A DNA stretch of 64,000 nucleotides, taken from NCBI GenBank assembly GCA_033297205.1, contig MU859075.1, positions 186,001 through 250,000 of the forward strand. The letters are read 5' to 3'. Position 1 is the first letter of the stretch; each line of letters starts with the position of its first letter. The notes under the pieces were generated by a model that had not been told where the DNA came from, made no database searches, and saw only the letters and a program-made list of their open reading frames with translations. This DNA is from Pseudoneurospora amorphoporcata. Taxonomy: Eukaryota > Ascomycota > Sordariomycetes > Sordariales > Sordariaceae. Shown piece after piece: positions 11,739-21,783 of this stretch. A program made the translations under genes and the position numbers.

Positions 11739-12244
11739 TAACCTATTTTTTAGAAGGGGATCTTTTGCGAACAGATGCTGGGGAGTGAAAGAGTGGGAGG
11801 ATTTGATGATGAGTCATGACGGGAATGACAGGAATGAACGACGGCGTTGGGATATGGGAGGGTTTTTAGAATTTTCTTTTTGCATTGCGCTGCATTCGTT
11901 TGTATGACATTGGGGCGGTAGACTAATTCTGTTGAAGAGAGAGAGACAAGAGAAAGACGGAAAGGAGGCTCAGCGTTGTGTTGCTTAGTTTGCACGTTAC
12001 GGCTTGAAGAAAGGCAGTGGCATCTTTTTTGGCTTGATACCCTTTATCATTCTTATCATCATTAAACGAGCATTGTTTTTCAAGGTCCCTTTTTATACAC
12101 AACCGGCAAAAATTAGGCGCGTCCCTACTCAAAAGTTGATTATCCTTCTGTTGATGTCGTTCGACGATACCTAGTCTGCATCATACAAGTAGAGGCATGT
12201 CGCTGTAGAAGCATTTTTCGTGGAAAGAACTTGTGAACGGGCAT
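11739..12244. other. 3' flank of the DDHD gene, no gene seen
   Basis: About 500 bases, moderately AT-rich, probably the 3' UTR and a spacer up to the 5S promoter. Confidence 0.5.
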
Positions 12245-12250
12245 TAATAG
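12245..12250 (+). promoter_or_regulatory. TATA-like element of 5S copy 1
   Basis: TAATAG at -30 to -25 from the 5S start. An upstream TATA-like box near -29 is known to be needed for Neurospora 5S transcription. Confidence 0.55.
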
Positions 12251-12274
12251 GCACTGATTCTCCATATCACAATC

Positions 12275-12393
12275 ACATACGACCATACCCACTGGAAAAC
12301 TCGGGATCCCGTCCGCTCTCCCATAGATAAGCCAGTGAGGGCCAGACTAGTAGTTGGGTCGGTGACGACCAGCGAATCCCTGGTGTTGTATGT
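12275..12393 (+). rRNA. 5S ribosomal RNA, copy 1
   Basis: 119 nt, starting ACATACGACCATACC and ending GGTGTTGTATGT; the ends pair to form helix I. It matches the main Neurospora 5S type as I know it and is identical to the four other copies in the window. Transcribed by RNA polymerase III from an internal promoter plus the upstream TATA-like box. TTATTTTT just after the 3' end should terminate transcription. Confidence 0.97.
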
Positions 12394-13811
12394 TATTTTT
12401 CTGCTTCTGTTGCTTTTTTTCTTATCTCTCTACTCCCTGCTGGCTTTCTCCCTTCTCTCCTTGTACTATGTTCCGTTTTTTTTTTAGAGAAAAAAAATAA
12501 AAAGGAAAATCTTATTGTCTATGCAGGTATGCAGTGTAGGTAAACCATTTTGGTGGAGAGAGGTAGTCAATCGCGTCATGCCGTTTTCGGCGACGATTAT
12601 CACACGGATACATATCCTCTACCTACAGTCTATTGTTCTCAGGAGACAGGTTGTATTCATGCCAAGTGGTCGTCGTTGCGTAAAAACCGAATATGTTAAA
12701 CGCGCATTGTAGTGCGCCGTCGCCCGTCTTTTTGACAGACACAAAGGCGTCGGGAGGATATAAGAAGGCCTGTTTGAGAAGCTTTAACCGATCGCTAACT
12801 TGGCTAAATCTATCAAAAGCCTTCAACGTGGTGGTTAGGTCGTCATTTAGTCGAGTGTCCCATCAGTGTTGGTGTTGAGAAGAACGGGAGGAAAAAAGGG
12901 GGTCGATATTTGTGTTTTTCAAGACACACTGTGACAGGGTGACACCGGCCGCATCCTGTTCGACAGCCGTCACAATAAAGACAAAATCGAAAATTATTGA
13001 ATGGAGATAGCTATGATCAATCATCAGGTCTCAGCGTAGTTTCTTGGAGAATATTCCTTTTCATTTTGTACAAAATCCTACATGAATCAAACTATCCGAT
13101 TATCTCGATATCCATCCATGTACGCATGAGCATGCCCATCTAGTTGGGACTGTTGCTCTTGCTGACAAATTACTCTGGAAGCCCATAACGCCATCAATCC
13201 CTGCTTTCTTCCTTTCTGCATCAATCATAATCGTGCCATCGTATCATAATCCATTCATGGCGTGTCTGTCACTGGCTGCCGCAACAATTTCCTCGAAGCC
13301 AGTGTGAAGAGATAACCTTTCATTATCGAGTCGGCTGATTGATCGTCATACCAGTAGTGTGTTGTGTAGTGAAACGCCGTGAGACCGTTTAGTACCCTGA
13401 CCGAGTAGTAGCACATTCCCGTCCATCCGTCCCCCCAAACGCCGCGCTTCTGCTGAGAAAATAATGCAATGGTATCGTAGGTAAAAAGCCAAGGTGGAAA
13501 TAAGAAAAGAAAGAGAGCCCCGTGGAAACCCCAGCGGATGGAACGCGAGCTCATTATCCGGTAGAGATATCTGGCTCTTCCAGGATCAGGATTTTCCAGG
13601 CTTTGATCTTTCGATCATCTGCCGTGTCCTGATACCCGCAGTCCAAATGACCTCTTCCATCCCAGCCCTCTTTCATTGCGATGACGAAAAGAGTAAAAAG
13701 GTGGGATCAACCCAAACGCCGTCGCTTTGGCACTCCTGTTCGAAAAGATCAGAGAATGCCCCCGTTTTTAAAAAGAAAAATCGCCTTTCAATCTCATCAT
13801 GTAGAATCACT
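12394..13811. other. Intergenic, no gene seen
   Basis: About 1.4 kb between the 5S gene and the stop of the RING gene. The right half should be the RING 3' UTR. T-rich and A-rich runs occur at 12414-12510. Short open frames exist on both strands, but none has splice support or recognisable content. Confidence 0.5.
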
Positions 13812-15410
13812 TCAACCACAATCCGTACCTTCACCACGCAGCCTCTCGGGTCCATATGGCCTCCTTTGCCTTTCCGGAATCGCCGGAGTGGCCGCGGTCG
13901 CGCTCTGCTGTCCGTCCTCGTCCTCCGCCGCCTCGTCAATGCCATGGCCGTCCCTGCCCGTGGGCTCATGCTCGACCATGTTCTTGCGCTTCTTGCTCTC
14001 GGGCGCCTCCTCAACCTCAACGGACCGCCGGCAGACAGGGCAAGTGTTATGCACCTTGAGCCAGGGCGTGACGCACTCGCCGTGGAAGAAATGGTTGCAA
14101 GGGAGGAGGGTGGCCTTATCACCGAGCGTCATGTCGTCAACGCAGATGACGCACTTGGTCTTGTTGTTCTGGCAGCCCTTGAGCATCTGCTCGTCAATAT
14201 CCTTAACCCGGAGCTTTTCGAGGGCGGCTTGAGAGGCCGGAGGAGCGCCACCTGGGTTCTGGGCGGCGTGCTGCTCGCGGAGCTGGGTGATGATGCGATC
14301 AAAAGCCTCTTGCGAGTAAACGCCGTCGTTAACGAAGTTAAGGTTGCCGAGGACGAGAGGACTGAAGGGGCTGAACATGGCGGAGAGCAAAACGTTCACA
14401 AGACCAGCTGGTACAGGACCAGATCCCAAAGGGGCTGGTTGCCCTTGAGTGGCTGGCTGAGGACCTTGCTGGGGCTGTTGCTGTTCAGAGACCTGTGGTT
14501 GTTCGCCATTGGATTGTTGCTGTTGCTGCGCAGTGCCCTCGGCCTGAGTGGTATTGGTCGTAGTATTGGATGCTGGAGGGGTGTGGACATGTGACCTAGG
14601 GGTGAAGAAGTGCAATCCAAAGAAGGTAATAGGGGACGGACCAGAAGCGGTAGAGCTGTTAGGAGTGGAGCCATTGGTAGATGTGTTGGAAGCATTGGAT
14701 GGCTGGTTATTAGGCTGCTCATTCGACTGCTGGGTAGATTGCGCCTGGCTATTTGGTTGTGAACCAGCCGGTTGCTGTCGAGACTGAGGGGCAACAGGCT
14801 CGGAAATGACGGTAGTGAAGAAGGTCACAGGAGGGAAGATGAAGCGGATATCGAAGTGCTGAGTGTTGGTAGGGCGGGATCCAGATCGGGAGGCTTCGGT
14901 GTTGGAAGCATTGCTGTTCTGCTCCTGGCTGAGTCGGGTGTTGACCTCATCTGAAGTCTGAGTGCTTCCGCTAGTTGTTGATTGACGATTGCCTTCGGTC
15001 TGTGGTCTCGCATCGTCATGCTCGTTGTTCTCGGTGACATCCGGGGTCTCTGTGTTGGAGTTTGTGGGCTGTTGAGACTCGGTCTCGGCAGAGGTAGCAG
15101 AACGGACAGATTGAGGGTCCTCCTCTTCAGGCGCGTCTTCTACGGTAGCAGGCACAGGCCGGCGGTAGAAATGACGCGGGTGATTCTCGGGCGTGACCTG
15201 GCGATCCTGTGTTAGTGTTGTCGTCCTGGTGTCCATGGAAGTTGATGGCGGGGTCTGGTTGCTGACAATTTCCGTGATTTCGCTGTTGCATGCAGGGCAC
15301 TCGAGGGATTCGCCCTGGCGCTGCCACTCGTGATGGCAGGCGTGGCAGTACATCTGGTCTGGTGAAGGAGTTGTGGAAGTCGACTCGTTGTTATGTGTCG
15401 CGTCAGCCAT
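13812..15410 (-). CDS. RING-H2 E3 ubiquitin ligase (RNF126/RNF115-like)
   Basis: One open frame of 532 residues from ATG at 15410. An upstream in-frame ATG at 15434 is less likely, because homologous proteins start close to the zinc ribbon. Residues ~20-50 form an N-terminal C4 zinc ribbon (YCHACHHEW, then LECPACNSEI), which in this family binds ubiquitin or substrate. A long Ser/Thr/Gln/Asn-rich disordered middle follows. A RING-H2 finger lies near residues 418-465: CVICVDDM, LPCNHFFHGEC, CPVCRR, with the C3H2C3 spacing complete. The final ~60 residues are basic and acidic low complexity. This layout is that of the RNF126/BCA2 class, which ubiquitinates cytosolic clients with E2 partners. 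The substrate is unknown. The middle could hide a short intron in frame; none is needed. Confidence 0.85.
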   Translation of the reverse strand: MADATHNNESTSTTPSPDQMYCHACHHEWQRQGESLECPACNSEITEIVSNQTPPSTSMDTRTTTLTQDRQVTPENHPRHFYRRPVPATVEDAPEEEDPQSVRSATSAETESQQPTNSNTETPDVTENNEHDDARPQTEGNRQSTTSGSTQTSDEVNTRLSQEQNSNASNTEASRSGSRPTNTQHFDIRFIFPPVTFFTTVISEPVAPQSRQQPAGSQPNSQAQSTQQSNEQPNNQPSNASNTSTNGSTPNSSTASGPSPITFFGLHFFTPRSHVHTPPASNTTTNTTQAEGTAQQQQQSNGEQPQVSEQQQPQQGPQPATQGQPAPLGSGPVPAGLVNVLLSAMFSPFSPLVLGNLNFVNDGVYSQEAFDRIITQLREQHAAQNPGGAPPASQAALEKLRVKDIDEQMLKGCQNNKTKCVICVDDMTLGDKATLLPCNHFFHGECVTPWLKVHNTCPVCRRSVEVEEAPESKKRKNMVEHEPTGRDGHGIDEAAEDEDGQQSATAATPAIPERQRRPYGPERLRGEGTDCG

Positions 15411-16340
15411 GTTGGTGATAACCTGGCTTGGCAACTGGGGTATTCAGCTCCCGTATCCCGGAGGATATATCGAGTCAAAGGAGTCAAGCAATAGGACTCG
15501 GTGATATGATTGGTTCAAAGGGAGTATAAGTGAGAGAAAATTCAGGGACCAGACGGGTTATTTGCCTGGGGATATTGAAGCGGGATGTGAAATTATGAGG
15601 TGTAGGGTGAAGTAGAAGATTAAGATGTTGAGAAAAAAAAGGAGGCAAAAATCAGATATCGAAGTCGAGAATTGTGGATTTAATAAGAAGGAAGGCAAGA
15701 CCGCTACTTCTGTAGCCAAAGTGGTATGATAACGAAGTGGAAGCTGCCCTCCGTGGCCCTTTCCGTGGTTCGGTTCCAGATTGACGTTGCGTTGACGCGA
15801 TTCGGGGATAGCGTTGGCACAGGCTCGTCACCGATAGAACTGCCCGTCGACAGCGCGGTTCCAGGGCCAGTTTGTTGCCGTCAGCTCTTTCTAGAAACTG
15901 CGATTGTCGGCCGCCCCTTTCTACGAGGTGCTATGGAGGTCACCCTTGACCAATTACGTCGCCCCACCAGCCACAAATTGTGATTACGAAGGAAACGTTG
16001 TGGCTGGTGCTGAATAAATGGCGCTTTCGGCAAGCGGTTCAACACGGGACGGCAGGGCTCGTCGCAGGGAATCGTCCAAATTCATCAAGCCGCACCTCCA
16101 AGTCAGCGGACGCATTTCGTCATCGCACTTTCGGGGCTCGCTTTGGTGGGTGTCAGGTGTGGTCCTTTGATTGATGTTGTTGTCTCAAAACATTTCTTTG
16201 ATAGCAAATCATCACGAGGTGCGAGTAAAGATGAAAGAGAATCGACCAATGGAAGTGAAGTGGTTGTGCATAGCAAAGCGTGTGATAGAGCTCTGCCTAT
16301 CCTATTAGGCTGGTTACTTTATCCATTTTAACACACAAAG
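15411..16340. other. RING promoter and tRNA upstream region
   Basis: About 930 bases. The left part should be the 5' UTR and promoter of the RING gene on the minus strand. The right part leads to the tRNA. No further gene seen. Confidence 0.5.
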
Positions 16341-16411
16341 TCCGGTATAGTGTAACGGTTAACATATCGCGTTTTCACCGCGAAGCTCGGGGTTCGATTC
16401 CCCGTACCGGA
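16341..16411 (+). tRNA. tRNA-Glu (UUC anticodon)
   Basis: Cloverleaf read by eye: acceptor stem TCCGGTA/TACCGGA (7 bp), D arm with GTGTAACGGTTAACA, anticodon stem TCGCG/CGCGA around loop TTTTCAC (anticodon TTC, decoding GAA/GAG), and T arm CGGGG-TTCGATT-CCCCG. No intron. It is 71 nt without the CCA tail, which is added after transcription. A T5 run at 16417-16421 provides the polymerase III terminator. Confidence 0.96.
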
Positions 16412-17032
16412 GTTTCTTTTTGGACCTTTTCTCATCTAGTTAACTTTTCCCATCGCAGGTCTGGTTCATTCGACTGATTTCCCAATTTTTTTTTTCAATA
16501 TTTTGCGGAAGCAACTTTTGAATACTCGAGGTAAAGGATCGGGATGAAAACCCTCGTCATTGCTGGAGAGGTACGGTACCGAAGATATCAGCGAGTGATA
16601 CCGGCGGCTTCTCACATCGCGCTATGCCCGACTAGGCAGGACGTACCCATTTGCATTCTCGCTCCCGCTGCACATCACAGCTGCGCCTCCCTGCCTACAA
16701 CAGGTTGGTGCTGATATGGCGTATTTACAGGGTAAGAAGGTTTACTCAACAAATCACAAACCATGTCGCTGACACCGATTTCAGGTAAACTGCATTCGAC
16801 GCAGCCCAGCTGCCAGTATCCATTGCACCTCACTCATAAGGGCATTGTTGTTTCTGGTCGCAACGAGCGTCCTCGATTCTTTTCTACTCTCCTTCCTAGA
16901 TTCATGACTTTAACTCAACGGGCATTGGTGATTTCTGACATTTTCACATTAGCGGCGATAGTCTTGCCCGTCGAGATCCCTAATCGGAATACCTTGCGTT
17001 AGTTTTGCTAATCACTTCTTCCCTCATCCACA
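16412..17032. other. Intergenic, no gene seen
   Basis: About 620 bases between the tRNA and the HET gene. The last ~250 bases are likely the HET gene leader. Confidence 0.5.
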
Positions 17033-18856
17033 ATGGCAGTTAAGACATCATACCATTACCGCCCACTCGAAAGCGAAACCCACATCCGGATTCTCTATCT
17101 CGACCCGATAGTCACCGGCAACAAGCAACAACTTTCGGAAACACTTGTTCATGCCGATCTCCAAGATGAGCCGGTATACGATGCACTGTCATATTACTGG
17201 GAACCTTCCGACTTTTGTCGCGAAATACTCATCGACGGCTGCAAGCTCGCCATAACTGCCAACCTGGAATTGGCGCTGAAGAGTGTGCGACGACGGGTGG
17301 AATATTATTCGCAAGGTCGACCCCAACCGATTCCGATGTGGGCGGATGGTGTCTGCATCAAACAACAGGATGAGGATGAATGCGAGCGCAACCATCAGGT
17401 GCGACTCATGTCGCAAATTTATAGCAACTGCCGGACCGGTGTGGTATACCTGGGCGAAGAGGCGAATGGTAGCGATGATATCACACTGATTGAGCGCACT
17501 GTCAACTCCTACTACCGCCGGTACAAGAGGCAGTTCGATTTACAAGACTGGACCCAGAGGTTCGCCGGCTTCAAGGAAGAAAAAAATCAGCGACGATGAA
17601 TTGGATGGGTGGCGTTGCCTCGGGGCGTTACTATGTCGCCCATGGTTTCGGCGAATATGGGTGGTTCAGGAGTTTGCATTGCCTCAAAGGATTCGTATGA
17701 TTTGCGGAAACTTGGGAAGTCGCCGGCAGTTTGATCCCGAACATAGCATTGATGTCCCCGGCCTGGGAACAGTCACCCACCGTCATGCGAGCGCTACACA
17801 GCGCCACAGGAGGCCAGAGGGTGCAAACTGCGAACCCCCGACTTCTTTTTGAAGCAAGACTGAGCCTCGGACGTAGTGTCGAGCCAATGTTTGGGGACAA
17901 GACGGGACAGAACTTGCCACTTCTCACGCTACTTTTCGGAACCCGAAGATGCAAAGCAAGTGACCCCCGGGATCGCTTTTTTGCTTTGCTCAGCTTGGCT
18001 AGCGACATTCAAGACAGCAATCTTGCCGCTGATTACTCAAAGACCTTTAAAGAAGTCGAGATGGAATTTGCGCGACATCTTGTGAATGATGGCTATGGGC
18101 TGTCTTTGCTTAACTTTGCTGGATTGGCACCTAAAAGGCCGCTGGGATACCCAACCTGGCTACCAGACTGGACCGGGAGATATTCGAAAACGCCGCATCT
18201 GATATGGGAACTGCGCCTTGACAAACAACCGGCAAAAGTTCATCTTGCTCTGGATGGGCAGTCACTCCTTGTCGAAGGCTGCTGTGTCGGAATCGTCCAA
18301 GCTATGAGTAGTCCCGCGCCGAAGGATATCATCCAACTCACGAACTGGGTTGGAGAAGTTGGTACAATGACAGCTAAGAGCCGCTTATACCCTTTTGGTG
18401 CTGAGACTGAGGAAGCTACATGGCGGACACTTGTTGCTGACAAGTCGGCCTTTGGAGCGCGGCCGGCCCCGGAAGTATAAGCTTACTTATCGGAGATGCC
18501 GTCGGCTCGCTTTGGCGAGCTGTGACCTCTCTGAGCATGTCAACGAGGGAACTTTGAACGTCGATAATAAGTTTTTCCACGTCGTGACCGGCGACAAGAG
18601 GGTCCGGAAAAGGGTTTGTATTACGACTGGTGGAATGTTCGGGTTGGTTCCTGGTAATGCTGAAGTCGGAGATCTCATCGTGGTGGTCAAAGGTGATGAA
18701 CGTCAGGCTAAGGGGATGTATGCCATCAGGAAGAGTTTTGATGGAGAGGCTGGAGCCCCAAGCTATAGGTGGCTGGGACATGCCTATGTCCATGACATCT
18801 GGAAGATGAGGCCCTACGAGGAGCTCGAGGACTGGGAGGTCTTTCAGGTTAAGTAA
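17033..18856 (+). pseudogene. HET-domain (heterokaryon incompatibility) gene with three frameshifts
   Basis: The start is ATG at 17033. The HET domain is clear: a YDALSYYW block (family form LSYxWG), WADGVCIKQ (family form WIDAICINQ), HQVRLMSQIYSNC and VYLGE. After the shift come WFRRIWVVQEFAL, then SDPRDRFFALLSLAS, LPDWTG and a C-terminal GMFGLVPGNAEVGD block, all as in the NACHT-less HET proteins of ~600 residues. The reading frame is lost three times: at the A7 run 17580-17586, near 17707-17716, and near 18474-18478. Each is a +1 shift that a single extra base explains. No intron with usable signals bridges any of them. HET proteins trigger cell death after fusion of unlike strains, so loss by mutation is common. 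Whether the lesions are fixed or strain-specific cannot be seen here. Confidence 0.8.
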
Positions 18857-18956
18857 CCGTCTGATGTACGCTTCGTAGTCGTTGGTAGAAAAGGCCACCA
18901 GCAAAAACTTATTCCATGCAGACCGTTAACTTCTCCTCTCCCAATCCCGCCTCATC

Positions 18957-19616
18957 TCAACAACTACCTCTAGGATACTTCTCGCCCTGATCCCACTACA
19001 ACGCCAAAGCAACAATGTCAGCACATCACATTTCCTTCCACACCACAACACCGGAAGCAAACAGACTTACATGCTCAACAATGCACCCTCCCTCCATGCG
19101 ATACCGATTAACAATTTCGCCAAATTAATTGGTCCCCATACTCTCCATTGAACGTCTTTCTCAACGGGGTAATCTGGACCGAGCCCCAATAGGGACCAAG
19201 AGCGTCGAGAGCAGCGTTGGGGCCGTTGGCGGTGGCGAGAGGGTTGTGGTTCTTTTCGTCCCCCTTGCAACATGGTCAGCATACGGTACGCAAGATGAAA
19301 CGGCTGGCAAAACCGCCAAAGAAGTGCCACAGACGAAGGGAAGGGGCAAGCGTATAATGTACGTCGCATCAATGTACTCAAACGCTTCAGCCAGGTTCTT
19401 AGTGTCCAGAAACGCGTGAGCGAACTTCTCGAAGCGTTCGGCAGACTCTTGCTCGGTGGGAGGAGAGTTGAGTTGAGGTTGGCATGGCGCTGGGGTTACG
19501 ACTGCTCTGGCTTCGAGGACTCTGCTGGGAATCACACTGTCGGAAGAGGCAGTAGGAGCGGCGAGGACACTGAGAGGCGAAAGAAGGAGGAACGAGATTG
19601 TGGTGATGCCACACAT
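18957..19616 (-). pseudogene. Secreted SnoaL-like (NTF2-fold) protein gene, damaged
   Basis: ATG at 19616 begins a clean signal peptide (MCGITTISFLLLSPLSVLA) and a short propeptide-like stretch. The SnoaL-like fold follows: FEKFAHAFLDTKNLAEAFEYI, then NHNPLATANGPNAAL, GPYWGSVQITPLRKTFNGE, GEIVNRYRMEGGCIVEH and WDQGE. The last intron (18996-19070) is perfect: GTAAGT donor, GCTGAC branch, TTGTAG acceptor. The first intron is not. The exon reads ...DATYI and is followed by ATACGC where a GTACGC-type donor is expected (19354-19355), while a TGCTGAC branch site remains downstream. A +1 shift follows near 19120-19125, in AATTTGG. The fungal family resembles polyketide cyclases, but most members have no known substrate. 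It converges with the HET gene, with ~100 bases between them. Confidence 0.6.
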
Positions 19617-21783
19617 TTTTTGCTTGCAACTCAATACCTTACCTATCTCTGGGCCTCTTGAGATGTCGAAGTCAGGAGAAAGGAGTGAAGCTCAACTCGA
19701 CGATCTTCGACCCCATTTTATAGATGACTACATACGATTTGAATGTCCTCAGTTGATCTCGGTTACCCTTTTCCACCCAGCCCACGGACGCCATAGTTAC
19801 TGCTGATATAGCATGGCCACGAGCACTGGCGAATCATGTTGGGGAGGAAAACAGCCGAATGGGCGGGAGAAGTCTTTTAGATGGAAACATGGCGTTCTCG
19901 TTTAGGATGTCTTGGAGGGAACGTTGCGTATCTGATGAACGGAGAAACGGTTCGGTTAATCTGGCGAGAATCTGGGGGTGGCGTTGACCCCGTTCGCAAT
20001 GGACACGATGCTGGATTCGGGAGTCGGAGTCCCTTCCTGCTTGGGGAAGCAATTCATTACAAACATTGTTTGATCTAGGATCGATGCCTTCCGCAGCCAC
20101 ACAGCAATCTCCAATCGTTAGGTTCATATGCTATTTCACTCTTTCACATGTTTGAAGAGCACCCATGCCCTGAGTACTTTCTCTCAACTTGATCAACAAC
20201 TCTTCGAGTGTCCACACAGTTTTGGACCATCCCGACATGCAGAGATCGAAGGAATGGTTTGACAGTAAGTGAGACAAGATGCAAGGAGACTGATTGATTT
20301 CTCAATCGAGAAACATCTACTTTCCAGATTGGATCACTGTCGGTCGCATGAGCTCTGCCTCGGAAGCTGAACCGGCAGTGGTGACGATGCCATTTGTAGT
20401 AACCAGGGCATAGTAGGACAAAGATGTTATGAGCTGGACGGACTCACCACTGGGCCTTACACGTGCGTCCGCTGGGAGGTTTCGGTTGGTGCCGTTTCTA
20501 CCTAGAGCGGGTGGGTGAGACAAGGACATCCGGTTATCTCTCTTTGTGTCCTCACATGGTGGGGTAGCCCTCCCTCGCTCTTCCTCTAGCCTCCAAAATA
20601 CTACGCAGTAGCGCGGGATGGATTGGCGAAGATTGGGGGCGTCGAGGGTGGTGGTGGGGGGCACAACTAAGCAGCCGCTCCTGCTGCATTGGTTGGATCG
20701 AGGCCGGACGCTCACTGCATTTGCTCATGAATGCAATTCGCAAGATGCTTGGTACTACCGGTGCAGGAAGGTGCAGATGGTGTGGTGTGCGTATCGATGA
20801 GGTGTGCAGGATACGGTACCACCCTCCGCCACCGTGCCATCCACTGTTCCCCTCAATCTGGCATTGGATTTCCCCGAGTTCAGAATCCGGCACGGGATAT
20901 GTAAATCCATCACCCGCCTTCCACTTGCTCGGTAGGGTCTGTTGCTGTCAAATACTCCTGTCTGATGACAGGTTTGATAGTGTATTTTGATACACAGCAG
21001 ATACCCGTGTCTGGAAACAGCGGCCAAAAAGATATCCACTTGCATGGAACACTGAGGAAAGAGCGCGGCTACAGCGACCAGGGCCCCATCACTACCTTAA
21101 CACTACGGGGCCGCTAGCGGCGGTCGCAGCTGGGTACCCTACGTACCCCATAGTGCCCCCAAAAGAAGGAAAGCGGCACAGCCAAGACTCCAACCACACG
21201 CAGTCGACAGACATCCCCTTTATCGCTTATCTTTCCATTTCGCTAACCCTGCTTCCCGTCTTCCCTCAAAACCCAAAAGATCTCCCACCTTTGCATCCTG
21301 AGAGCAATCTATCATCTTCGCGAATCTGGCAAACATTTTCCCCTTTCTTCTTTGCCGTGACAAGGTCCTGGCAGATAAAAGGAGGACCACCACCCTATTC
21401 TCCCGTCTACGAGTCCATCGACCTTTGAGAACCCCGATACCCTTCGTTTTCCTCGACTGCCTGACCGATTTACCGATAACCACTGTACCACCCACCCGTT
21501 GTACCACCCGCGCCCGCACCACAGACCGAACGTCAAGTCCTAGTCGTGTGTGACTGACTGAACCTGTACAACCGACCGCGCCTTCCGCGCTTACCCCGAG
21601 ATTTGCGAACGTGCGCTCTACATCAGAATCGGTTCATACTCGGGGTGCCCCTCACCTGCCACCTTAGCTCCGCCTGGTCGAGCAAACTACAAATATCCTC
21701 GAGCTTCCTTTAGCGCCGCTTCTCCAAACAGTTCAGTTTCCTCAGAAACATCCAACATCGACGACAAGGTCAATCACACCGCG
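19617..21783. other. Long intergenic region upstream of the UCS gene
   Basis: About 2.2 kb. The right third (from ~21150) is C/T-rich and looks like promoter and 5' leader of the UCS gene. The left part has only weak open frames on both strands. No RNA gene or repeat seen. Confidence 0.5.

Noticed and set aside
12623..12826. 67-codon minus-strand frame with protein-like text
   Set aside because: Starts and ends without leader or splice support and matches nothing I recognise; kept out as unsupported.
13494..14594. 366-codon plus-strand frame across the RING gene
   Set aside because: It lies opposite the zinc-finger coding sequence, has no recognisable content, and is explained as a shadow of the RING frame.
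17033..18856. HET frameshifts as introns
   Set aside because: At the three shift points the neighbouring frames overlap within a few bases, leaving no room for a GT...AG intron of usable length.
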